Position numbers and translations under genes: made by a program. A DNA stretch of 64,000 nucleotides from NCBI GenBank assembly GCA_004794655.1, contig SMMW01000585.1:9237501-9301500 (forward strand). Direction: 5' to 3'. This stretch comes from Marisa cornuarietis (lineage: Eukaryota > Mollusca > Gastropoda > Architaenioglossa > Ampullariidae). Below are positions 44,801 through 55,650 of the stretch, piece by piece. The notes beneath the pieces are model-generated. The model was not told the origin of the DNA, made no database searches, and was given only the letters and a program-made list of their open reading frames with translations. Each line of letters begins with the position of its first letter. The first letter of the stretch is position 1.

Positions 44801-47800
44801 GAGTGGCATTTGACAAATAGTATGTCCTAATATCAAAGGGAATAGCAGTTGTAACTATGGTTTGATGAAACATTTGATTGACTGATTAAAAGTTGACAAC
44901 AGACAAAAAGTGTGGAGTAAAACTTTAAAATTCTTTGGCATTAACCATCAACATTTATTACATGGGCACAGTTTTTTGCAAAAACGGTTAACCCCAAGCA
45001 TCACTTTAGGTAACCTGATTTGACTTTAGAAGCAGCATTATGCCCGAGTAATGCTTGGGGTTAAGGCTGAATAGGAAAGGGATTAACAACCTTACATCCT
45101 ACCATAGATATTTCAATTTACAAAAAAATGGAATTGTGCTACAGGAGAAAACATGACATACCAAGAACAAGAGAAGAGCAACAGTGATGGTATGAGTACA
45201 TCATCTCTGCGCAGAAAACTATTTTTTAATGCTGACACCAGTTCTGTACTTAGTCCTGTGAGGTAAGTTATGTAGGTTTGACATCCTTATTGGTACCCAA
45301 TAAAAAAAAAAAGCACTGTATCTAGAACATAGTACAGCAGTGGGAAGCACAGAGTGTGTATGAGTTGAGTGAGAGACAATTAGTATGGCTATTGAAAGAA
45401 TAATTTTGATTACAGGTATCATCCTGGGTTATGCTTAAAATTTCAGTCATTAAAATCTGTAATAGAACCAGACGAATCATCTTGGCTTTTGTTGCAGGGC
45501 TGGAGTGGAATCCCCTGATCACTTGGCGGCAGCACTGCGGTCTCCTTCCCCACACAATCTTTTGGAAAAAGGGACACCTGAGTGGGAGCCAGCATCACCA
45601 GTTCACACTCCTTCTTCAGTCAGTTGTTGGACATTTTGGATCTTAAGATAAACATTATGTCTTGCCAGAAAAAAAAAATTAAGATCAAATTGTCAACTTT
45701 CAGTCCCAAACATGTACTTCCTCATCCTCAAACTGAATAAAGATTGATTTTAGTGACAGAAATAGTTGCTAGCTAATAAATGTGTAGCCTATTTTGTAGT
45801 CTATTCAGTAAGTATGTTAATAATGGCTACAGTGCCTTTATCTTTTTTTTCCTGACTGCATAGGTCCAGTTTTCCTCTAGTCCAATCCGTGGTCTCCTTG
45901 GTGATGACAGAGTGTATCATATGACTTCATTCTCAGAAAGTAGGAACCTTGCATCACCAGAGCTGTCACCAATTCCTCTGAAAAAATCAGGTAATTATTT
46001 GCAATGTATTGGAAAATGGCAGCAAACAACAAATCAGGCATACAATACAAAAATAACTTTGCATTTAAATTAAATCTGATTTGATCATTAATATCGATCA
46101 TTTGTAAGCCTTGAAATATTGTTATTAAATGAAGTAATCATCTGCCCTTTTCAGGCAAAGACAAGGCCGTTAAGTTGTTTTCCATGGTGGAGAGTGATGA
46201 TGCAGGACATTCAGATGAAGAGGGATTTGGTCTAGGTGTCAAGAAGCAACGTCGACCGATGGAACACTGTGGGGGGTCTTCTCCAAAGACCAGTCTTCCA
46301 AGTCCTGACATGTCACCTATTGCCTTCTCAGGAACTGGTGAGTCCTGGCTCTTTTGCATTTAAAAATTTGGGTTAATATGGGGTGGGAGTTGATGGGGAT
46401 TATTTTATTAGTTTTTGGTTATTTTTGGTCCTGTTGTGATAAACCCTCTGGCACTCTAGCCCTGTAGACAGTATCAAAGAGAATTGCAGTGCAGAAAATG
46501 ATGGTTTACATTTTTAAATGGTGCTTCAGTGCAGTAGAGTAAATAAACAGAACGTGCTTGCAGAATGTTTAGTGGAATGTTTTCATTGTTACAGATGGAA
46601 GCACCCTGCTGAAGACCCGATCTGTGACAGGTGATGGCTCCTTATCATCGAGTGCCAAGACATTGCAATGGAGTCCCAAGCATTCACCCACTGTACCTCA
46701 TCCTTTTTCTGACTACATCACAAACTCTACAGCTCAGAGGATTAAGGTGCCCATGGAAGCAGGCATATTTTCAGGTGGTCATCGTGATCAAGGCCACAGT
46801 ATGAAAGAGATGTCGGTGACAGATGCCGGGGATGTGGATGGAGCCAGCAGCGTGGACATGTTTCAACATCGCAGCACCTCATCTAATGTGGATGCTGGCT
46901 ACCACACAGCGAGTGGAAGCGGCAGCCTTCAGCTGACTCAGCAAGAGACAGGGCTCCAGGCATCCAGCGCTGGTAATGGTCTGTCAGATGCCAGCACCCT
47001 GTTTGCATCACTTGAGTCCAAGCTGCAATACCGTGACAGCAAGTCGGGTGTGCAGTCGCTGAACACCTCCAGCACTGGAGACTGCTTGACACAGGACAGC
47101 GGCGTGAGTTCTGTGGCAGGCCTGGAAGGTGGTGGGCTGCATAGCAACCTGACAAGCCAGCTTATTGGCATCCCCTTGCGATCTGAAACAAGTGTTGATG
47201 GATGCGAGCTGGATGCTAGCATGAGGTCGGTAGGTAATAGCAGACCACCGCATTTTGACTTTCAAGGTCTCAAAGATGAACAGAGAGATTTCGGAATTCT
47301 AAAATGGGACACAGATATTTTTAAAGGGAGTGACTGCGAAGAGGAGCCCTCAGCTGAAGGGAAAGTAAAAAGAGAAAATGTAGGTGAAAATCATCTTGAA
47401 CAGAAAGTAAGAAGGCAAGATTATATCAGATTTGAAACAGAAGATAAACGTTTGCACGAAAAACATGTCAGATTTTTGGAACAGGTTGCAGACACTCTTC
47501 AGAAGGAAGTGCCTGAAAATCAAGAGAATTTCCTGGTTGCTAAGTCAAGAAATCATGATGCATCACATGGCTTGACTGATTCCACAACCAGACACAACAA
47601 TACAGAAGACTTCTTTGGGAGAGACAGTGATGACAGTGTGTTGGATCGAGCAAGAAAATATTTGGCACTGATGAACAGTGGTGCTAGTGCAGAGTCTATG
47701 GGCTCAGACCTCCCTGAAGGGTCGAGCCTTGAAGAGGAAGAGACCATGAAGTCTGTCAGTGCTGTCCAAATGCCCACAAGACCACTTGGGTCATCCACAC

Positions 47801-50800
47801 CAAGTAAGAGGATGATGGGACAGTTGGCAAGAGATCTTATGTCACCAGAAGGTGTTGGAGAACATGGCAGTCCTACTCTGGCTAGTGAGTTGTTTTTTTT
47901 ATCTCGTTGTAGATGTGTGATTTGCCACATCATCTTTGCCAGCTGTTGTATGCAAGCAAATGGATTAGTGTGAATCATATTGGTCTCCTATCTATAAACC
48001 AATGGATTTTGTATTTTTAATGTTCATAAAAAGCTTTTTAGATTTACTTGTGCTAAAAGAGAAAGAATCTATTTACTTATTTTTTTATAGCTATAAAATA
48101 TGATTCACACTAATTTTGAAAGAACATTTCATCATCAACTTTACCACTTGTCGGCTATTAGGAGCTATTGGCTACAACTGCTCTTTAGCCAAGTAAATTA
48201 AGGCCCTGATCAGTAGGCTTAGTGGTTAGCCACTTAGGCTGCTAGGGGTATTCAGGTGTGTGCCATTGATCACTATATAAGGCCTGTACAAAGATCTCAG
48301 CAGTCTTATGTTTGGTTCATCTGCTATGTACATGCATGCTCTTTATTCTGCCTACCTACTGCTCGACTGCCAGGCTTGGGCTGGGCTATTCTTATTTCAA
48401 TGTCATAGAGGATTTCTGTGCTTTGTTACAAAAACAAATTCTCTTCTAATCACACCTTTCTCTGAATGCTGTGCTGCTGTAATTCTGTGATATTTGCACT
48501 GCATGGTTGAATGATGATGAGTTACTGTTTTGGGAGAGGCTCAGCTGCCGTCCTTGATTTGTCACATGACCTTGTAATTTTGAAAAAAATCAAAGGTTAA
48601 AGCAGCATCACCTTACACAAGAAAAGTACTGGCCAGGGCCCAATGCCTAGTGCCCATTTAGTTATGACCCTTAGATGAAAAGTATCAGCTGTGGTCCTAT
48701 TTGGAGAAGAAATAGGCGTCATAAACTGTATAAGTCCTGAGAAAGGACTATGGATACTTGCTGTCATCATCATCAGTCCTCATTGTGCCGTCTGGCACGT
48801 GAGGCAACAGCTAGGGATCTCCAACTGGTTCTGTCTGCTGCTGTTCTGGGGGCTGTTTCGAGTGATAGACCTCTGTTCTTGAGGTCCTTTTCAATGGATC
48901 GTCTCCACGTCTCTTTGGGCCTCCCTCTGTTCCTCTTTCCCTGTGGCGTCCATCGCAGGGCTGTTCTGGGGATTGAGTCTGGAGGCATGCGGCACACGTG
49001 ACCTAACCATCGCCAGCGCCGCAGTTGGATTGCTTCTGCCAGGGTGCACACCCCCATCTGTTTGCGCAGTTCTTCATTTGAGATGGTGTTGGGCCAGAAG
49101 ATCTTTTTTATGCGCCGCAGACACTTGGTTTGAAACACTTCTAGTTTTTAATCGATGGAGCCTGTGGTCTTCCAGCACTCTGACCCATATAGGAGGACAC
49201 TGAGAACGTTGCTCTTGAAGATCCTAATCTTTGTATGGCTGCTGAGGCCAGTGGATCTCCAGATGTGCTTAAGCATTGCAAAAGCTTGGTTGGCTTTGCT
49301 GATTCTGGTGTTGACCTCCTGTTCACAGTCACCATCTGCTGTTACCTTGCTGCCTAGGTACACAAATTCTTTTACGTCCACTAGTGGACTCCCACTGATT
49401 GTGAGAGGGTTATTGTTTGTCATGTTCCTTAGGACTTGTGTTTTTCGAGTGTTGACTCTGAGTCCTATCATGCTGGCAGTCTTACTAAGGATTTCGGTCT
49501 TATCTTGAAGGTCTTGGTGCCTGTGGGATAGCAGACCTAGGTCGTTGGCGTAGTCTAGATCTTCCAAAACTGTAGTTAGAGTCCACTGTAGGCCCTGTCG
49601 TTTTCCCTGAGTGACACGATGCATGAGCCAATCAATGGCCAGTGAGAACAGTATTGGTGACAGGATGCACCCCTGCTTGACACCTGTGTTCACTCTAAAG
49701 GGTTCAGTCAGCTGGTTGTTGTGGATGACCTGGCATTCAAAATTTTCATATGAGAACTTGATGATGTTAAACAGTTTCCTTGGAATGCCATAGTGACGTA
49801 GAATCTTCCATAGAGAGGCACGATGTAGGCTGTCAAATGCCTTCTCAAAGTCAATGAAGGCCATATACAGTGGACTGTTCCACTCCTGCGATTGTTCCAG
49901 GATCTGTCACAGCACAAAGATATGGTTGATGCATGATCGTCCTTTCCGGAAGCCAGCTTGTTCTTGTCGGAGTATAGAGTCTACTGTTGTTGTAATGCGC
50001 TGGAGAATTATGCGGCTAAAAATGTTGCTGGTGACAGATAGCAGTGTGATGCCTCTCCAGTTATTACAGTCACCGAGGTCTCCTTTCTTTGGTATCTTGA
50101 CTATAACACCTTTACTCCACTCGGTAGGGATTTCTTCACTGTCCCAGATCTCCTGGAGGATTGTTTGTAGAATACGCGGTGTCTCTCCCTCTTCTGCTTT
50201 CAGCATTTCAGCACATACACCATCCCCTCCTGGTGCCTTGCCGTTCTTTGTTTTGTGAATGGCTTCCTTAATTTCTTGTAGTGCAATGGGTCCAGTGTTG
50301 ATATCTAGATCCTCTTCTGCTTCGATGATTTCAGGTAGCACTGATGGTTCTGGCTGGTTAAGAATCTGTTGAAAATGTTCCCCCCATCTCTTCAGTTTGG
50401 CTCGCTCTTCCGTGATGGGTGTGCCATCTGCTCTTTTAACCGGGAGGTCCTGGTTGTGCCTTTGGTCACCTCGTAGCTTCCTTATGTTTTGATAGGTCGC
50501 CTTCATGTCTTTCCGTTCGGCTGCTGCTTCGGCTTCAGCTGCGAGCTGCTCTATGTACTGTCGCCTGTCTCTCCTTGAGGAGGACTTGATCTGTTTGTCT
50601 AGCTCCCTGTATTGTGCTGCAGTCCTCTCTTTCAGCCTTGGAGATTTGGTGTTCAGGAGCTTCCTCTTCATCTCTTTCCTTTTTTCTATCAAGTTCCATG
50701 TGTGCACAGATATCCATACATTTTTGGGGCTTGTCCTGTAGCCAATGGTTTCTTTTGCTGCTTCTAATGTGGCTTTGTTAAAGGTATCGATCGTTATTGC

Positions 50801-53800
50801 TGCTTCATCTCGGAGGATGCTGAAGTTGTTTTTCAGTGCAATGCCGAATGCCTTTTTGATTGCTGGGTCTCCGAGTTTGGTCATATCCATACGCATTCTT
50901 TTCTGCCCAATCTTTGCTTTTCTCAACTTCAGCTTGAGCTTTGCAACTAATAGGTGGTGGTCACTGCCAACGTCTGCTCCTCGCTTGACTTGCACGTCTT
51001 GCAGGGAGTGTCTCCATTTGCTGTTGATGATGATGTGATCTATCTGGCTTTGTGTCCTTCCATCAGGTGATGTCCAGGTTAGTTTGTGGATTGTTTTGTG
51101 CGCAAACAAAGTACCACCAATAATAAGATCGTTCTCTTCACACAGACTAATAAGTCTCTCACCATTGTCAGTAAGTTCTCCAGTTCCATGCCGCCCCATG
51201 ACTCTTTCTCTGTTCTCGTTTTTGTTGCCTACTCTTGCGTTAAAATCGCCCATGAGAAGCATCACATCATGCTTGGGGATGTTTTCTAAAGCCGCTTGAA
51301 GTGCACTATAAAATTTGTCTTTTTCTTCTTCGTCAGCGTTGTCAATGGGGGCATAGGCTACTACAATAGAAAGTTTTGTGAACCTGGAGTTTAACCTCAT
51401 GTAGAGTAGGCGTTTGCTTATGGGCTTCCACTGTAAGATGGCATCTGCATTTTTCCTGCTGATGATAAGGGCGACTCCTTCATGGTGGTGGTCGTCTTGC
51501 CTGCCAGACCAGATAATGGTTTCCCCAGAGTTAAGTACCTGTTTTCCCGTACCTGTCCATCTGGCCTCTGCTACTGCGAGCATTGTGAGGTTGTAGTTGT
51601 TCATTTCTTTAATTGTTTGCGACAACCTTCCTGTCTGGAATAAAGTTCGTACATTCCAGCAACCAATTCGCATGGTATGTTTTGGTGTCAGGAGTTCCGC
51701 TGTCGGGCCAGAGACTTCCATTTGGCTTTGATCTCTTGCCGTCATAGGGCCAGTTGTCTGGACTGCATCACTCCTTCTACCAGATGAAGTTATTTCTCTA
51801 ACCGTTGTTTCCGTAGCATAAAAGTTTTTATGGGATAGGGTTGCTAGCCCTATGCCCAACCCTCCTCCTTTCTCATCCGGGCTTGGGACCGGCAATGGCG
51901 GAGTTGCTGTAGAAGAAATCATTTTGGAAAGGCCAAGGCCCAGAACCTTTGCCCCACTGGCTAGCTCCAGGGATGGGAGTGTGCTACTGGAGCCCAGCCA
52001 GCCACCTATGAAGCTAAGAGAAAGAAAATCCATGGGTATGTGGAAGGTTTATACACCGGTGCAGCAAGGAGATAGAACTGACCCATGAGTTAAAATAGTA
52101 CCAGTGGGACATTGTGGGGCTGGCAGATCTGATGTTAGTGCTCATATTTATGAAGCCTGTTTACCAAAAGTGTTTCTCTGGATAAATTGGCTAGCTGGAG
52201 AAAGCAGCACAAACCGTTTAGGCCTACCCAAATTGTTTTACCACCTTGAATTTATTAGAAGTGTCCCTTTCTGATAGCTTTCTCCCACCTAGAGTAAATG
52301 TGGTGAAGATGATGATTGATTTAGTTCAACAGAAGCGGACACTGACGTTTTGTAGACCTAACAAATTCACAAGACAGATATAATGGTACAAAACTATTTG
52401 GTGGATACTATTTTCATTGAGTTCATAATCTGAGAGTAGCAGATGCCATAAAAAATGAAACTGACTTTTGCAATGGACATTGTGTCAGAAATTTGTTTCT
52501 AAATAAAAATAATATTTGTTGTCATCTAATACTTGTATCATATACATTATTTGGTCAGAATGAATAAATTTGACTTTTTGTAGCTTCGTGCTTGCATTTT
52601 CAGTATTTTGATGTTTATTATTTTACTTGTAATTTTCCTTTATTGGGATTTCCTGTGATGCTGTTCATTTAGGTAACTTTACCTCCTATTAGTGGTTCAT
52701 AAGTTAGTTTGCCTGTCATGGTAACTTAACCAGCTGGTTTCCTACCCAAGTTAAGGCAATTTTACCCGAGGGTAAACTTCTGTTGTCCATGAGTATGAGC
52801 TTAGATAGCCAGGCTTTGTGGGGAGACAGCAACTGACGAAAGTCACTGGATCTGGTATACTGGGGAGGAAACCAGAAATGAGCATGGATTGGGCTTCCTT
52901 ATATGTAAATAAGTGGCCAGGACTGCCATCAGCTGTACACCCATTTCCAGCAGGCTGATCTCCGTTTGCATCTTTGCCAGGCCTTACAGTGTCACTACAG
53001 CCCAAGTTTATGTTCTGACTTCCATGCCCAAAGATGGTGATGAAAAGGGTTTTTATTAAGAGCTGGGAGGGGTCATAAAGGCACTAAAAGGATATCCTTA
53101 TAGTATGCAGTGACCGAAATATGAAGATTGCTCCAGATGCCTACTATCAACAGGCAGGAAAGGGTAGATAAATGTGGCCCAGGTGAAACAGATAAAAAGG
53201 GTTTAAGACTCATAGAGTTTGCACAAAGCCACCAACCATTCTTAGCCAATACTATCCACCGCCACACAACCCAATGTAAATGCCCGCTCAGTCTTTACCA
53301 TTTCTGCGTTAGGTGAGGATGGGAGTTGTTGAAAAAAATTGAGCAATGCACAGAATGTTTTGTGCCTCTTAGTGTTTAGTTTTTAAATTGCTGGGGGTTG
53401 GTTGATAAGTGAGTGGGAAGTTCTGGCGTTGTTAATGGGAGAGAATGGGAAATAGACCTTAAATAGGCTGACACTAGTGACAACAGTTTCTTCCCTTTAA
53501 CTGCTAATATTTTTCAGTCTTGTACTATGGCCTAAGTGAAGAATGTGACTAGCAACAGTCTGTGGAATCATGTTGGTCTCGTTGTATCATTATTGTTAGG
53601 TAAATGGGATTGATGGAAAACAGTGGTTACATTGTGTTACAAATACTCATGGCACTGTACTATTTATAGAATAGGTGTTTGACTAGTTCCTTCTCACCCA
53701 CCCCTTCTCATTTAGCCATGCTGAAGTGCGCATTCAGTATCCATGAGAGTATTTAAACATGTGAGGACAGAATGGAATATATTTAAAACTAATAAAATAT

Positions 53801-53991
53801 AATAATTCAAAATTACTTTCTAAGTTTTGGGTCAATATTTTTTACATATGTTTTGTGCTAAAGGTTCTAGAACTAATGATCTTTTATAAATTTCTGTATT
53901 CTTTGTCTCAGGTCAAGTAGCCATGGAAATTCTTCGAAGAGCAGAAGAGGAATTGAAGCAATGTCAAAACATTGGCTTGCTAGATAGTTAA
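41900..53991 (+). CDS. BORA: BORA, protein aurora borealis (12 coding exons, 1031 aa)
   Basis: Exons: 41900-42510, 42759-42951, 43468-43562, 43984-44117, 44320-44406, 44646-44702, 45145-45262, 45498-45618, 45864-45990, 46155-46337, 46595-47884, 53912-53991 (3096 nt, GT-AG, phases consistent). Bora binds and activates Aurora A, which then activates Plk1 at mitotic entry. Conserved blocks: HNPFEIGSD; GGSFRWNIEHLAELRPVHID; ELEERAQKAIDYYFTN; VVPSPWAE (human Bora Ser112 site is in VPSPW); SQTALTLPVDFDMQSVFG; SSLRRKLFFN; FSSSPIRG. An in-frame stop (41888-41890) supports the start. The protein is almost twice the human length (559 aa). The excess is a ~205-residue Ser/Gln-rich N-terminus and a large Ser/Asp/Glu-rich exon 11. 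The last exon encodes a short helix, VAMEILRRAEEELKQ. A 36-codon upstream frame (41752-41862) lies in the leader. Confidence 0.93.
44988..45064. repeat. Small hairpin element in BORA intron 6
   Basis: TTAACCCCAAGCATCACT and AGTAATGCTTGGGGTTAA form an 18-bp inverted repeat with one mismatch around a 41-base centre. Compatible with a short MITE. No duplication was identified. Confidence 0.65.
48764..52085 (-). mobile_element. Near full-length APE-type LINE (RTE/Nimb-like) in the last BORA intron
   Basis: One minus-strand frame runs 52033-48773 (1087 codons), broken only by TGA at 49909-49907 and TAA at 49150-49148. N-terminal APE endonuclease: IGCWNVRT, VAEARWTG, LLMGDFNARVG, SQIDHIII and SDHHLL. 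A basic/coiled linker follows. Reverse transcriptase: NGKAPGGDGV, WRGITLLS, QAGFRKGRS, FIDFEKAFDS (motif A), GVKQGCILSPILF (B) and LDYANDLGLL (C). Motif C has Asn where the first catalytic Asp of Y/F-A-D-D should be. The C-terminus has the usual RRWRWLGHVCRM and GRPKETWRRS. The stop codon is the first unit of a 3' (TGA)4 tail. The clade is uncertain between RTE-like and Nimb-like. Opposite in strand to BORA. Confidence 0.93.
52086..53911. other. Rest of the last BORA intron, nothing recognised
   Basis: Unique-looking sequence. Open frames near 52.75-53.3 kb show no known domain and no splice support. Confidence 0.4.
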
Positions 53992-54015
53992 GAACAATTT
54001 GTGGAAAGTCATATT

Positions 54016-54132
54016 CTGATGTATAAGTGTGTATTTGTTCTCACACATACTTTCTGGGTTTTGTACAATCATGGACGAGAACAAATACACACTTATACAT
54101 CAGAGATTGTACAAAACCCAGAAAGTATGTGT
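54016..54132 (+). repeat. Interlocked inverted repeats A-B-A'-B' in the BORA 3' UTR
   Basis: A (54016-54042, 27 nt) is the exact reverse complement of A' (54077-54103). B (54043-54070, 28 nt) is the exact reverse complement of B' (54105-54132). A and B are contiguous. Six bases separate B from A' and one base separates A' from B'. It begins 25 bases after the BORA stop codon. Confidence 0.95.
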
Positions 54133-55650
54133 GTGTGTGTGTGCCATTTCCAGCAAACTCCACTTTGTAGTTGGCCCCTTTAGTGACAAAATATGCATCT
54201 GTAGTATGCTGCATTAAAGTTGTAACCTGACAAAGCAGGGTCAACATGTACTGGATTTTTCAGATCTTTAATAGGAAGCATTAACACACTTGTATCTAGA
54301 CTGTGGTCATCTTGTAAACCTTGGTACATGCTCTTTGACACAGTTGCAAGCAGCCAGGGGATTCCACGCATACAGTGTTTCAGATCAGCTCACATCTGCC
54401 ATAGAAGACAACTGAACCTTTCTTTTGTAGCTATTAATCCCTGGAAATATCATTTTCTTCTTAAGGTTAAAGATTTCTTTGTGAAGAAAATGCACCTGGT
54501 AATTCTGAACAGTCAGTGTGAAAGTAACACTAAAGTGATGGGGCCAAATCTGACATACATTAAGAACTCTTCCTGCTGTTAACAATTTTGAGAGCTACTT
54601 GAATAAGTGCACATATTTCAGGGAAATAAAGGAAGATAGAACTAATATATCATGCAGTACAATAAACAACATTTTCATAGAGTAACGATCACAAAATGTT
54701 TTTCCTGATGAATTCACTGTCACATACCCGAATATTAAAAGAGCAGAAGGAGAAAATAGCATGGATGCAGGGGACGCTAAAGAATCTCTTTTGACAGTAT
54801 ATTGTCCAGATATATATTTTAGATTGTATCGGGTGCCCTTAAAATTTGTGATCATGTGCCTGTAAACGTGTATTGATATGTAAATATAATTTGTGCACAT
54901 GTACATAAATTTATACATAAGATAATACCCACACTTTGGAAACCTCTTGATGCATGATAGACAGCAGAGTGAAATTGCATGCAAACGTGTGTGCTTCAGG
55001 GATTGTTAATTTTTTTGACTTTGCATTCTTTTAAATATGTCACAGATGGGATCAAATGTAAAGAATTTAAGTGATTTTTAGATTTTTACCGGCTTAAATC
55101 TGTTGTTTAACTCTTTACAATTTGGGGTTTCTTGCTCATCCACAGAGTAAATGTGGCTTTTCAACTGTTCATGTTTGACAGCTGTAAAGAGGTAAAATGT
55201 ACTGGAGTGTTGAGAAAAGTTCACTCGAGTGCTATAATTTCACTGTACATCTGCCAAGGTATGGATAGCATCCGATATGGCAATTACAAGATGTCAAAAC
55301 ATAAACTGATGTAAATGAAAGAGTTTCATGCAGGGATACACAGAAGTAATTTTTGCCAATGATTGAAAGAACATTGGAATTCAAATTGTTTTGTGGTAAT
55401 TCTTTGCTGTATTTCTTATTGGTGCCTTCTGGAGACAGCATTCTGTGATAAGCGTCGGCATTTTTGATAAATTTAGTGTGATTTAGTAGATCCCTATGAG
55501 ATCCTTGTCAGAACTTACTCTGACAAAAATTTGTTGTCTTCCACTAGATTATTAGAAGAAAAGTGCATGTGTTTGTCAAGTTGTGTGCGGCATGAAAAAG
55601 AAAATAACTGTCTTCAATGCAATGCTTACTAATAAAGGGATTTGTAGTCA
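54133..55650 (+). other. BORA 3' untranslated region (inferred)
   Basis: Follows the stop codon at 53991 without a recognised gene. Candidate polyadenylation signals are AATAAA near 54625 and near 55632. The latter is followed by a GT-rich stretch (CAGTGGTGTGTTCAC), a common downstream element. Confidence 0.4.

Noticed and set aside
46883..47265. Minus-strand open frames over BORA exon 11
   Set aside because: Antisense of a long real exon; no domains.
49854..51596. Plus-strand open frames across the LINE
   Set aside because: Antisense shadows of the minus-strand ORF2.
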